Positions 32,500 through 47,137 of a stretch of DNA of 64,000 nucleotides are shown here, in pieces. Origin of the DNA: Macrobrachium rosenbergii (Eukaryota; Arthropoda; Malacostraca; Decapoda; Palaemonidae); assembly GCF_040412425.1 (NCBI RefSeq), contig NC_089762.1, forward strand, positions 20,767,147 through 20,831,146. The letters run 5' to 3'. Position numbers and translations under genes: made by a program. The notes below the pieces were generated by a model, which saw only the letters and a list, made by a program, of their open reading frames with translations, made no database searches and was not told the DNA's origin. Position 1 is the stretch's first letter. The number at the start of each line of letters is the position of its first letter.

Positions 32500-33252
32500 A
32501 CTTTGACCTCGAATGATGTCATACAAAAATACGTTCGTTAAATGCGTTACATAATGAATATAATGGGAGGAACCGTTTGTTCGAATTGGACTTGTGAGAT
32601 CCGTTTCATGTGTGTCTGAAGATGTGAGTGATTTTTCACATGGAGACTGTCCCAGAGGACTTGTGGAGTGAGTAAGAATTCATATAATTTTTAGACTTTG
32701 TTTTTCAGAACTGTGAACACACGGTATCTCCTGTGACAGTGAAATGTGTGTTTCTGCAATTTTTTACATTTTATGATTTTTAATGTGACGTTTGTTCTTT
32801 CACAGGTATTTCTGTTCCACTCCATTCCTATTCCTTTTTCCTCTCTCCCTCCTACAAGGATGAGAGTGGTATGACATTTGAGATGACCTGTTTTACTGAT
32901 TGACCTGTTCAAGATTTGACAGATGAGTTATTTTCTGTATTCCCTTAGGTATTTGAGTGTTTATGATTTTGGAGCATTATTTCCTTAGAAGGTTTTCTGA
33001 TAGTTATGTGAAACATTGGATTTCATTCTTCGTAATTCTTATGAAGTTATTTTTCGTTGATTTTTGTCAATAAAGGGTTTTAGTTTTGTACTTAGTATCT
33101 CATTCCAGTAGTCCTCAGATTTTAGTTAGGGAAAGATATAACTTATGATATCGGCTCACGTTACACATAATGTCTCGGAATAAGCGAGATCAAACCTCTG
33201 TTCATAAAACAGAGACTTAAATCAAGTATAGGCTCAGAAATGGCCTTTACAG
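32500..33252 (+). mobile_element. Probable 5' LTR of a Ty3/gypsy element
   Basis: Assigned by position only. It ends ...GCCTTTACA immediately before a primer-binding site at 33257-33267. An AATAAA polyadenylation signal lies near 33070. The left boundary is not defined, and no matching 3' LTR was found by eye. Confidence 0.4.
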
Positions 33253-33256
33253 TTTT

Positions 33257-33267
33257 TGGTGGCAGCG
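33257..33267 (+). promoter_or_regulatory. Primer-binding site, complementary to tRNA-Leu 3' end
   Basis: TGGTGGCAGCG is the reverse complement of CGCTGCCACCA. That is the 3' end of a eukaryotic tRNA-Leu (AAG type, from memory of the human sequence) including the added CCA. Its placement upstream of Ty3/gypsy pol supports a role in priming minus-strand cDNA. 33268-34100 downstream is 5' untranslated region without gag. Confidence 0.6.
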
Positions 33268-34104
33268 TAAAAGGTAGCGTATAAGGTAGTTAGGGCAGTT
33301 ATAGGGTGTTAAATAATTAGGCATGTATACGTTTCCGATGAGACATAAATTAGTGTTGGCATCTCAGGATAGGATTTTGTTGGAGTCAGCAGCGTCAGAT
33401 GTTGCTGGGGGCGAGCCGCGAGCATCTCTCTCGCTAGCTAGTGTTTCATGAAGAGTGCTTTGGGTAGGGGGTAGAACAGTGGGTGTGTTGTGAAATAATT
33501 GCGGTATTAAGACCGCTATGCGTGTGTTAAAACATGTGAAGACGCGCGAGTGTTTTTTGTTTCTCTCTCTCTCTTCGCTTGATGGAAATTCGCGCTCTGC
33601 TAACGTAAGTGTTGTGATGTTATCTTTTCTTTTTTTTTTTAGTTGTGTTAATGTGAAATTGTCCACCGTTTGTGTCGTAACTGGTGATAGGACAACTGTG
33701 TGTTTTTGTCGTTGAGTTTTGACTAATGTTTGGTTGCAACGAGTGTGTTACGTCATCACCACGGTGACATAGTAATTGCACCACGAGTTTGGGCGGAGCG
33801 TCGATTTGCTTAGCCACACCTAGTGAAGCGCTGGCGTATTATGGTGTGCTGAATTTTTTTTTTTTTTATAGCAATCTGCATGTGTACGCATCGGGCGTGT
33901 ATTATGTAAGGGTGATATTTGGTTGTTGGGTTATTTCTGGGAACTTTAGTATTTGGGTAGTATCCTACATGATATTTATGAGTTGCGGGGGTGCAAAACA
34001 GGTTTTGCACAAGTGTGAATGCACGTCTTGGTTTTTGTAGTCACACACGTATGTGCGTGTGGGTATGTGTGTGTGAGTATGTGGGCAGAGCGCTTGCCTT
34101 TTTT

Positions 34105-34981
34105 TTTGAGTGACACTTTTCCGTTTGGACAAAGGGAAGTGTTGATCCAGCAGTTTTTGACACTGAGAGATTTTGATGCAAGCCTCAAATACATTGAAGG
34201 TAAGCATAATGTGGTTGCAGATGCATTGAGCAGATATTTTCCGGTTGAGGATGAGGGAGTACATACCGAATCCTGTGCGGAAGACGAGAGTGGACATTTG
34301 GTGTCTCATGTCTTGGATACTAGTAGTTCTGAGATATCTCATGTAGGGGACAAACACGTTCCTATAGTGCATACTTCGGAGAGAAATAGTGTGTCGGCAG
34401 TCTCGGAAGAGATTGTTATTCGTGATGTTGAGGGAAACGCTGTGTGTTATGTTACTGGTGAAAATGTCACTTGGGACATACCCTTGCTTGAAGAGAAGCA
34501 AGATGAAGATAAATTATTATCAGATGCTAAAGCATTTCTCAGAGGAGTTTTACCGAAGAAAGGTTATAAGTTGCCTTTTTCTGGACTAGAATTGGAGAAT
34601 AATTTATTAGTTAGGAAAGTTAAGTATAACTTGCAAAGTAGTCTAAGTATGGGTGAAACTACACAAATCATTGTGCCAGAGAGTCTAGTACCACAAGTTC
34701 TAGATATTGTACATTGTAAATTTGGTTCTCCTCATTTAGATGTTGATAAGACGTATGAAAACGTTAGGTCAAAGTTCTTTTGGAAAAATATGTTTTCCGC
34801 AGTAGAGGCCTTTGTGAAGAATTGCTCTATTTGCAATGCGAATAAAGCTGGCGACGACGGTGTCGTGTCGTTTGGGTTCATATCCCATACCAAATAGGCC
34901 GTTTCAGAGAGTGCATATGGATATTCTGGGTAATTTCTCAGAATCTGCTTATGGGTATAGACATTTGTTAGTGGTTGTTGA
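34105..34981 (+). pseudogene. Ty3/gypsy pol remnant: RNase H end, integrase zinc finger and start of integrase core
   Basis: Plus-strand frame. It begins in 5' leader sequence and abruptly joins the end of RNase H (Y-I-E-G-K-H-N-V-V-A-D-A-L-S-R at 34182-34230). It continues through a spacer to the integrase HHCC finger (V-H-C-K, H-L-D-V-D-K-T, F-F-W-K-N-M, C-S-I-C-N at about 34700-34840). A frameshift near 34855 leads into P-F-Q-R-V-H-M-D-I-L-G, with the first catalytic Asp, then V-V-V-D at about 34970-34981. Gag, protease and reverse transcriptase are missing by deletion. Confidence 0.8.
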
Positions 34982-35472
34982 TGAAGGTTATTGAAGCTCT
35001 TAGAATGACCGTGGGAGGTAATGACCCAAATTGGGACCGCTATCTTCCACAGGTACAGCATAGCATAAATGCTATGTTTAGCGATACTATTGGAATGTCT
35101 CCCAATGGCGCTTTTTGGATACCCAGCGAGGCGCGTTTGATCTATTACCCATTCCGACAGGTGATGAGGTTGTAAAATCGCTGATTTCAAAGCGAGAGAG
35201 AGATATCGCGACTTGCTAAGAATCTGGAGATGAAAACGCAAGACATGGTACATAGGAGTAATGCAAAGCCAGATAGAGTCAAAGTGGCTGTTGGAGATAG
35301 AGTTTATTTGAAGATAAATGTCAGGAATCAGCTGAACTATAAGCTAGGTCCTAAGTTTGAAGGTCCGTTCCGCGTTGTTGAAGCAAAATTGGGAAATAGA
35401 TTTATTGTTGTGAATGAAAACACTGGTGTGTCTCGTTTGACACATATTTCTAAGATTAAAAAGACGAGTTAA
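34982..35472 (+). pseudogene. Ty3/gypsy integrase C-terminal part
   Basis: After a second deletion the sequence resumes at K-V-I-E-A-L-R-M, then D-P-N-W-D-R-Y-L-P, S-P-N-G-A-F-W and a stop (35173-35175). After a frameshift it continues to the C-terminal domain with V-G-D-R-V-Y-L, L-G-P-K-F-E-G-P-F-R-V-V (GPY/F module) and L-T-H-I-S-K-I-K ending at 35472. The deletion has removed the second Asp and the Glu of the DDE triad. Confidence 0.8.
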
Positions 35473-37791
<2,319 letters not shown>

Positions 37792-38609
37792 GGTATTATC
37801 CTACTTATGATGGGGTTAGATTCCAAAACCCATCATCTGTTGGAAAAACTTATCTCGAACATAGCCTGGCCTACACTATAAAGTATACTGCATACATATA
37901 CATTTAGTAATTATTAATATCAGCTAACCCTGGAGGTTCATGCAGACTGACTCATGATAATTCAATTCAAAGAGAAATTGAGTAACAAACAAGAATTGCT
38001 CAGCCTACACTATGGTATATCGTATACATTAACAGTAGCCTACCCTACATTACACTGTACTCTAAATTCACATATTATTATTGTTTTATACAAACATCAA
38101 CATAATGATTATGCATCCTTTCCATGGATCTTTTAAAAACGTTATGCTTTACTTCACTGTATCCATTAACATTGTATGTATTCTCATATTGCTTTTGTAT
38201 TATATATTGCAATCATAGCGATCAGTGTTTTGGTTTGGAAACTGATTACGCAGTAAGTTTATTTCGCCATATTTAGCTCAGTTCAGAGCGCTTTTCTTGC
38301 TTCTAGCTAGCGTAAATCAATCTCTACATACTTTATTTATTTTGGACAAGGTTATTTTTCAGTTTTATGAAGTGTTTTTCAGTCGAAATATAACTTAAAT
38401 ACGTCTCGTTGTGAAAATTATTTTAACTATTTTTTTTTGTTAATAGATGACGTTGGCCATTGGAGACATGTTTATTTTAAGTAGAGAAATCAAGATTCCG
38501 TTCGCTATTTTCACTTGATTTCATCATAATATGAGCTTTACGTATTTGTCTTTTGTCAGCGTGAAAAAGCAGTAATATGTGTTCATTCATGCCCAGCAGT
38601 TTTGATTAA

Positions 38610-39813
38610 CCCCTTCACTACTGGGACGCATGCATGTACGTCTTTTATGGTCCAGTAATAAAAGACCGCGACCTATGCTTAAATGTCTTTCATCCCTCCT
38701 CGAAAAGCAAAGCGGTTTTCTCAAGCTTGGATGGATTTCAGACATAGTACTGTGTATGAGAGAGGTGCTGAATCTCCACCCACTATTTATTCTAGCCAGT
38801 GAGTGTCCGATGGACGTCATGACATCATTTTCACATGGGGATATTAGGAGGGGTATTGTCCAACAGGTGCCAGTGTACCTCAGGCTATTATCTGAGAAGG
38901 GTTATCATGATTTTGTGCATAAACCATGTGGATTTGAAATCTAAACTTTTTTCTTTTGATTGCAGTTACTTTATATGTTTTTGTTGTTCTTGTTTTTCAG
39001 CGTCATGTCAGATGATAGTGTTTCAGAATCAGGGTCTGAGTACCTGTCAGATCTATCTATCTAGTGATTGTGGTGATAGTTTCTTAGAGGATGACAGTGA
39101 CAACGAGTGTTTGGAAGACATTGAACCTACAGTATTGTCGATGAAGGTTGGTGGTTCATAAGTAATCCATTTTGTGACGTGTGGCCAGACCCACCCCCGA
39201 TTTCACAGAGGGTGCCAATGGGATCTCTGCTTACACACCAGATTTCACCTGCCCACATGATGCATTTTGTTATTTTTTTTTGTAGTGATGTAATTGACAG
39301 ATTGTGTGAATGGATGAATGCTTGGGCAGAGGAGTATTTTCGCTCAACAGGAAAGCGTAAGGTGAATGGACTTCTATGGAGGCCTGCTACTCACGATGAG
39401 ATGTATGTTTTTTTATAGCTTGCTGATGATAATGGGGGTGAATAAAATGCCTCGTACTGCTATTACTACTGTTGCTACTACTATTATTTTACTAATACTT
39501 TACTACTTATTCTGCTACTTTATTTCTACTACTTTACTACTATTTCTACTACTTTATAACTGTTTCTATTTCTACAATTACTTTTTCCATTAAATATTCC
39601 TCTTTTTTCCGATATCCTTATTATTTTTTTTGCCAATGTGGTAAAAAATATTCATTGATATATACACAATGTTTTCACATAAGAATATAAAGGAAAAATA
39701 TGTATAACAAAGTTTAGTGGGAGCAAGTGATAATTAATATACTCGCGGTCGACAGGGGGTCTCATGTGGTATGCAAGCGTTAGTGGCAATGCAATAGGCT
39801 GGTGGCAAAGGGG
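38610..39813 (+). mobile_element. piggyBac-like element nested in the pogo-like copy
   Basis: 1204 bp between TTAA at 38606-38609 and TTAA at 39814-39817. The ends are CCCCTTCACTACTGG and ...CTGGTGGCAAAGGGG, inverted with about 9 of 12 matches. The flanking pogo-like sequence is continuous in copy 1 (GATTGAAATACT), which shows the empty site. Plus-strand coding traces encode a broken piggyBac transposase: M-S-D-D-S-V-S-E-S-G-S (39005), a D-E-D-D-type acidic start, then C-E-W-M-N-A-W-A-E-E-Y-F-R and A-T-H-D-E-M-Y-V-F-L (39300-39418). The catalytic C-terminal part is absent. Confidence 0.85.
38998..39460 (+). pseudogene. piggyBac transposase N-terminal remnant
   Basis: Acidic N-terminus (S-D-C-G-D-S-F-L-E-D-D-S-D-N-E), frameshift, then D-F-T-C-P-H-D-A, R-L-C-E-W-M-N-A-W-A-E-E and H-D-E-M-Y-V-F-L-A. 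The last of these continues after a stop into a M-G-V-N-K-M-P segment. The order fits the beginning of the piggyBac transposase domain (PxxFFxxF ... DEMxxFLG ... MG). Catalytic Asp residues are not encoded here. Confidence 0.65.
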
Positions 39814-40418
39814 TTAAAATACTTTTCTCTCCAATTTTATTTACGGTCGAGTTTCATCCATGTTGTCGATGCACGATAATTTAGAGTCATTAGCCCTGAA
39901 CATTGTTTTCTTAGCTTCAGCTACAACTTACAGCTTAAATTTAGCTGTATATTTCCTTGCCGATCTTTTCTCCATAACGAATAAGGTATGATGTAAAAAT
40001 ACATCAGTCCTATTCTACTTAACGTCATTTGTAACATAACTATGGTAATTGTTTACTACCGTACGATGGTTGAAACACAAGCAAAACAGCTGTTGTTATC
40101 AGATTTGGTTGTTACTAGCAAAACAGCAGTTTCTCGTTTGGTGGTTTATGGCTGTATGCATTTACGCAAGAGTATAACGTTACTAACAATACTTTTATCA
40201 TTCTCTTTTACTTTTTTGACTAGAAGATGGGATAAAGAGATGTAGGAAAAGAAGTTGGTCTATTGTAATTTGGTATTTCTTGCTGCCTGATTGTACGGTG
40301 CTACCAGCCCCCACATGAAACTTAAAAATATTTTCTAAATATTGTCGTATTGGTATTAATTATTAACCCCATGGCAAAATTGAATTATCATAAAATGAAT
40401 CATCGTAACTCAAGCACT

Positions 40419-40756
<338 letters not shown>

Positions 40757-40786
40757 TGTATGTATGTATGTATGTATGTATGTATG

Positions 40787-40858
<72 letters not shown>

Positions 40859-40898
40859 CATATACATACAGTATACACACATATATACATACACACAT

Positions 40899-40935
<37 letters not shown>
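40757..40935. repeat. (TATG)n(TA)n(CATA)n microsatellite
   Basis: Compound array of TATG, TA and CATA units. Confidence 0.95.
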
Positions 40936-40937
<2 letters not shown>

Positions 40938-41059
40938 TTTATATAAATATTACTGCTGTTCGCCCTCAATGTATTTCTTTGTAGTTCTATCAGATGAACC
41001 AACGTCCGTTGTAGTTCTATCAGATGAACCAACGTCCGCGGCCAAATCACGTAGGCAAG

Positions 41060-41787
41060 TTTAAATTGTAACGTTCGCGTGTAGGAAGGAATAGGTAGCA
41101 TTTAGGCATTTAACCCCATAGGAGAAATTTCCATATTCAACTTTATGATAGGTGGCCCTAAAGTCCTTTTTTCCTTTCTACCTGTCCCTCTTGGCGAATG
41201 TTTTTAACAGAGCGTAGATGCCTGAGGGAACGAATGCATCCCTGTTTGACCTAGGCCGGTCAGCGAACAGGGAGAGAGAAACCAGCCGCCGAATCCAGCA
41301 GACGTCTGGGAAGTGGCTCTGTCACCGCCTTTCTCTATTATTTTATTAGTGAATGGTGAAGTACGAAATAATACCCGGAGCTTCCAATTGTCCGTTGTAT
41401 GCACAACAATGCTTCGTCCTAAGGTAAAGTCTGTGTTTTGTTCAAAACTTCATCCATTCTTTTACCCTCTTTTCTGTATTTCCCAATCTTTCTTTGTTTC
41501 ATTCTCCAGCCACCATTTAGGGTAATCGCTGGTATGAAGTCTAGATTAAGCCAAATTATTATATTGTTTAGCGTTAGCCGAATTATCCCAGTAAGTCTCG
41601 GGGATTTAGGCAAGCAACTCATTTTTAATACTCTGGTATTCGTTATGCCTAGCGCTCATTGTTTAGGGAAAACTGTTGCGTCTTTGTATTTAATACCATC
41701 TTAACAAGTAGAGATTTTTCTGCATCCGCAGTTGGTGACGTTTATCATAAAGTCTTTATTCCTTGAATATTCTTTGTTAAGGTTAAT
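41060..41787. other. Unassigned sequence, possible LTR
   Basis: A CCGCAG/TTGGTGACG junction near 41728-41742 resembles an LTR end followed by a primer-binding site. No matching LTR or pol was found, so the class is open. A 37-bp near-perfect tandem duplication (GTAGTTCTATCAGATGAACC...) lies just upstream at 40981-41040. Confidence 0.25.
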
Positions 41788-42709
<922 letters not shown>

Positions 42710-42803
42710 AAAATGGTAGACCTACTACAGATTTGATCTAATTATTAATGACCTCAACAGTGTCAAGGGACACCCAGTAAAAATTAAACACTCCTCTACT
42801 TAC

Positions 42804-43024
42804 CTATCTGAGCGCAAAAGTCCAGCATGGTGAACACCAAAACCAGAATCAAAAAGTTCTAACAGCTTTTTATTCCTTGACTTGCTAAACTCTTTACGGG
42901 CCCGAGAGACATCAGGGCCTTCGTCCGGCAAGAAGTTCTTTGTCCTTCCCATTTCTTGAGCAAGCTTTATCAAGTTCTCAGCAGTTCGCAAAGTACCATT
43001 ACGAGCATGGACAAACACCATTAC
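42804..43024 (-). CDS. ASCC3: ASCC3 exon E (helicase motif IV region)
   Basis: 221-bp exon with acceptor TTTAG and donor GTAAG on the minus strand. Phase 0 start, split Arg codon at the end. It encodes V-M-V-F-V-H-A-R-N-G-T, then an L-A-Q-E-M-G-R-T-K-N-F-L-P variable loop, S-R-N-K-K-L-L-E-L-F, and G-F-G-V-H-H-A-G-L-L-R-S-D-R. These are the second RecA-like domain motifs of the Ski2-like family. It continues into exon D 30 kb away. Confidence 0.95.
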
Positions 43025-43186
43025 CTAAAGAAAGTAAGACATGAACATTATAGTATACATAAATGCAAAATCTATATACAAACAAACATAATTGTACAGT
43101 ACACAGTAAATGTGTATAAATTAAAGCAATTTAAACCATGTATTTAAATTTCATCTCTGTCCAATAAACCTATGAACCAATGTCAT

Positions 43187-44860
43187 TGACTGGGATGGAG
43201 GCCAAGCGCACATTAGAGACAATTAATGCTGCTGCCCATGCTGTACACCTACCTAAAATTATAGGGGATTATCATGTTGGCTACACCTACAAAAACGTAA
43301 AAACCCACCAGGCCAACAACCCTCTCTGCCCCATAATAAGCCAATGCCCAACTCTGAACTAACAACTGGCCAAGACTTTAAACAAGATTTTGACTCCCTA
43401 AGTGCCTAGTGAACTCTGCACTCTTAGTCCTTGAGAGTTTCTCCAAAGGCTTCTTGATTTGCCATCCCAGGGTATCATCTTATTGTTGGATGTGGAGAGT
43501 CTCTTGACCAACATGCCCATAGGTGAAACGATATGGATGATCTTCGACAAAGTCTACAGAGATGATTCTACCCAAATAATGAACATCCCAGGGGCATCCC
43601 TATGGTGTTATGGAGGCCACCTTTCACTGATGGAGGGCAAATGCAGATGGAGATTGACAGATTAGCCATGGGTTTTCACCTTGATGTGCTGGTCGCCACC
43701 TTTTACATGGGAGTGTCGCGCATCATGTCTTCAGCAAGATCCCCATACCAGCTGCATATGTTGGGTTCATTGATGACACCTTTTTCAACATCACCAACTA
43801 GAAAGTGCACCTTTGAGGAGGAATCATTTCTCCACTTCATGTGTGAGAAAAATGTGGATGGCTCCATTCCCTTTTCGGACATCCATGTCATCAGCACTCC
43901 CCAAGGCTTTCACAAACAGGTGAACTATAAGCCAACTGACATCAGGCTCTGCCTCAGCAGCAGTAGTGAATGACCAAAATATTCAAACCCTTGGTCATTA
44001 CTGCCTAAGTTTGTCATGCCCTCTCGCATTGTTCTTCCTGGAATACACCTTCTCTTGAACTCAAACACGTTGCCCAAACCCTGGTGGATAACGGGTACTT
44101 CTACAATTAGGTGACTAGAAATACCATTTAGTGTCAGGAGAACACTAAATGCGAGAAAGACAAGGGAGCCCATGTAAAACTCACTGATGCAGACAAAAAA
44201 GTCGACTTTACAGTCTACTATAAGCATCAGAAGAATGCTTAGTGCCTCATGAGGAACAGCCTCACCACTAACAATGAACCCATGCAGATGAGAGGAGCAG
44301 TTTATCCAATACCATGTCCTGAGACTGGATGCTGCCATTTCTACATTGGTATGACTATGACTCGCCTCTCCAATAGGATCACCATCCACCTACACGAAGA
44401 GGAGGCCTATCACCACCACATGGAGAAGCTTGGTAGTGGGCCCGAAACCAGCAGATCGTAAGGAACACAAATATACAGGACAGCAACAATGACCACTGCT
44501 GCCTCCATCCTCTGTTAGAGACTCACTGAGCATGATCCAGAAGACCCTTCTTCTCCCTACCACCATCAGCAGAACAGCATAGTGGGTCCCTGGGATAACC
44601 CTTCAGCCAACCATTGCTTCAGGCAGTACGCCCCATAACATTCCTCCCTGGACCTGGCGCCAGCCAATCAGTGCCATTGGTGCTTGGCCAGGCTCTCCTG
44701 GAGGAATCATTCTGCTCCCAGCCAATAAGAAGAGGTCCCCCTCCCCCATCCTGTTTCAAAAGCCAACCAAAAACACACCCAACTTCATTTGCCTTTCTGT
44801 AAATGGTAGAGAGGACTACCAAAACGTCAAGGAATAAATGAACTTCGAATAACCGTTATA
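43187..44860 (+). pseudogene. Penelope-like element: reverse transcriptase and GIY-YIG endonuclease
   Basis: Plus-strand coding in several frames. K-T-H-Q-A-N-N-P-L-C-P-I-I-S lies near 43300; motif A L-L-D-V-E-S-L-L-T-N-M-P at 43480-43520; motif B-like A-M-G-F-H-L-D-V-L-V-A-T-F-Y-M-G at 43665-43710; the polymerase site F-I-D-D at 43766-43777. Then an F-S-D-I-H-V-I thumb area and K-H-T-Q-like remnants. The C-terminal GIY-YIG nuclease (G-A-V-Y-P-I-P-C-P, H-F-Y-I-G-M-T, L-S-N-R-I) is at 44295-44390. The F-I-D-D site is intact, but stops and shifts break the frame. 44590-44860 is probably its 3' end. It lies antisense to ASCC3 in the intron between exons F and E. Confidence 0.8.
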
Positions 44861-44999
44861 TAATTTACCTGCTGCTACTAAGAAACTCATTTGAGAGATT
44901 GTGAAACTACAATATAAATGCAATGTCATCCAGACTGCCATTCTTTTTAAAGAAGTTTGTTTGAAAGAGTATCTTCTTCTGAGAAATTATTATTATCAT

Positions 45000-45430
45000 T
45001 ATTATTATAATTAAGCAATTAAACCAGACCACTGAGCTTCCTTATTTTGCTTACATGTGTATTGAAAATAGAATTTAGATTTTATTAAATTCCAGTTTAA
45101 AAAATTTGATAACTGGGCTAATTGAAAATTAAGGCATTCTGAACATAATTTCTTAATTTGCTTGTTTCCAAAACTTGACACTTTTGCCAGTTATATTTTT
45201 GACATTCAAACAAAAAAAAGTTTAACTGTTAATGCTACTTTACATTCTGTATACAAAGAGATGAGCTCATGTGGACTATTCATTAAATATCCAAGGGTTA
45301 ATTGAAGTGACCAATTCTAGGATGAATCAGAATTACTTGTGCATTGTTCCTTTTGATATGATGAATTCCATATTCCAATTTTTGGCTTGATTTGTTATAA
45401 TATATTACTATCAGGTTCATTATTCCATAT
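45000..45430. repeat. Dispersed repeat of unknown class, copy 2
   Basis: Direct-orientation relative of 1310-1760, sharing the CAAAACTTGACA, TTTACATTCTGTATA and GATGAATTCCATATTCCAA blocks. It lies just left of the TTAA element. Confidence 0.6.
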
Positions 45431-45540
45431 ATTCTACCATTTATTGGTTGCAGTGGGTTTTAGAGATGTTAGTAAGAACAGCTACATGTGGTCTTGCCAT
45501 ACGAGTACTAGTTGCATCTTTGGCTCTTCATTTCCTTTAA

Positions 45541-47133
45541 GGGGATCGGCCGGTTTCCGACTTTTTTAACGACAGGTTGTTGATATATAGGGGGTTTGTT
45601 AAAGGATATTGTGTGGAACTTCTGGGGAAAAAATTTTTGTTCAGTGACCTTAGGTTTTGTGACGCCAGAGCATTTTTCAGCCAAAAATGGCCGTTTTCAA
45701 AATGCATCTCCTCCTTTGCTTTTTAGTTTTAAGGGATGAGATTTGAACCACGTATAAAACACATATGGACCTTCGATACAAAGCCGGGGATTTTTTATTT
45801 TTCAATTATTTTTCGAGATATGATTTTTTTTTTTTTATGAAATTTTCCCGGAAAAATTACAGAAAAAAAAATTGCCAAAAATCAGAAACTCAAAATATTA
45901 AAAATCCCCGGCTTTGTTTTAATCTACCATGTTTCCCTATGTTATATTTAAAATTTCATTTAGATTGGTCCAGTACTAAGGGAGAGATGCATTTTAAGGC
46001 GAAAAACTTATGTTTTGAGCTTGGGCCTTCAAAGTTTTAGTTACATAAAAAAAGTAAAAGGGACTTCAAAAAGACTGTTACAATTAATTCTATGGTTTTA
46101 ATTTTTATTTTTGGGTATTAATTAATGCAAAATGATTATAAATAAGAATATTAATTGATATTTATGTGCCTAAGACACATTCTTATAAATTTTAGGTTCC
46201 TGGTCCCCCCCTGTCTGATCTTGCTGCAAGGTATTTCTCTAGGGTATCATAGTTGCCTACACTTTTTTATTAGTGTCTCGAATCCATCCCTTGCCAAATG
46301 GATCCTGGGAATTACTTTACATTCACAATTAGGGATTCGTGATTCAAGTAATTCATCAAGTCTTGCTTCACTTATTATGATCATTTTATTTTCAGGATCG
46401 TCTATAATATCAGCCTCCGAGCTACTGCTTTCTTTTTCTAAAATATCTTTGCCCTTTGGTAGTAACGAACAAATAAAGAGGCGTTTAGGGGTGGATGTGG
46501 TTGGTCTCTGGTCAGCAGAGATCGCTGCCTGCGCCGTTTGATGGGCGACAGCTCTCTCTCTCTCTCCGTCGCTCCATTCCCCTCTATGGCACTAATTTCT
46601 TGAACTCTTTCTTCTACTTCTCGCCTGGACTTTTCCACTTGGCTTTTCCGCATTCTAAAAGCATGAAGTGAACTCTTGGACCTTTTAGGCACGGTGAAAA
46701 AAAAAACAAAAACACCGCAGAAAATACAGAGTTCAGTCAAGGCTAGCGAGCATGAAAAACGTGTCCTTCTAGCTTGGAAGTTTATAGGCAACTCTCGGCC
46801 ACAGTCGGCGTCATGGTATGATGTGTGTGTTGTCATGGCTAGGAATAACTAAAAAGGTGCCGAGTAGGATATTATTGACATTATACATTTCATTTCAAAG
46901 TAAGTTTTCGTAATATATATCGCAAAAACTATACCAGACTAAATCATTTGCGCTACTGGTGTTTTATGGGTATATAGTTATTGTTACATTTTAGGCCATA
47001 ACTAGAGAAATACGGCAAATTTTAGCATAATATTTCGTGGACACATTCTTGAACCCTATACGAAGCCATAGAATTTTCTTCAGCAAATCGAATTTTTTAA
47101 AGATTATTGGGTTTTTTTAGGCGGCCGATCCCC
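45541..47133 (-). mobile_element. TTAA-flanked DNA transposon (Kolobok- or piggyBac-type)
   Basis: 1593 bp bounded by TTAA at 45537-45540 and 47134-47137. The terminal repeats start GGGGATCGGCCG on both ends, perfect over 12 bp. TTAA duplication occurs in the piggyBac and Kolobok superfamilies. The GGGG start and the absence of the piggyBac CCC start lean towards Kolobok. Minus-strand coding remains lie at 46225-46836. Truncated, non-autonomous. Confidence 0.8.
46225..46836 (-). pseudogene. Transposase-like N-terminal remnant inside the TTAA element
   Basis: Two frames. 46438-46836 has a Lys/Arg/Glu-rich stretch (M-R-K-S-Q-V-E-K-S-R-R-E-V-E-E-R) that looks coiled-coil-like. After a shift, the frame from about 46505 to 46225 reads L-L-P-K-G-K-D-I-L-E-K-E, S-S-S-S-E-A-D-I-I-D-D and I-I-I-S-E-A-R-L-D-E-L-L, then a C-E-C pair and a stop. 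I do not recognise the family. Position and the Cys pair suggest the DNA-binding start of the element's own transposase. Confidence 0.4.
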
Positions 47134-47137
47134 TTAA

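Noticed and set aside
33965..34501. 178-codon minus-strand frame opposite the Ty3 pol
   Set aside because: Antisense shadow of RNase H and spacer sequence; no recognisable motif.
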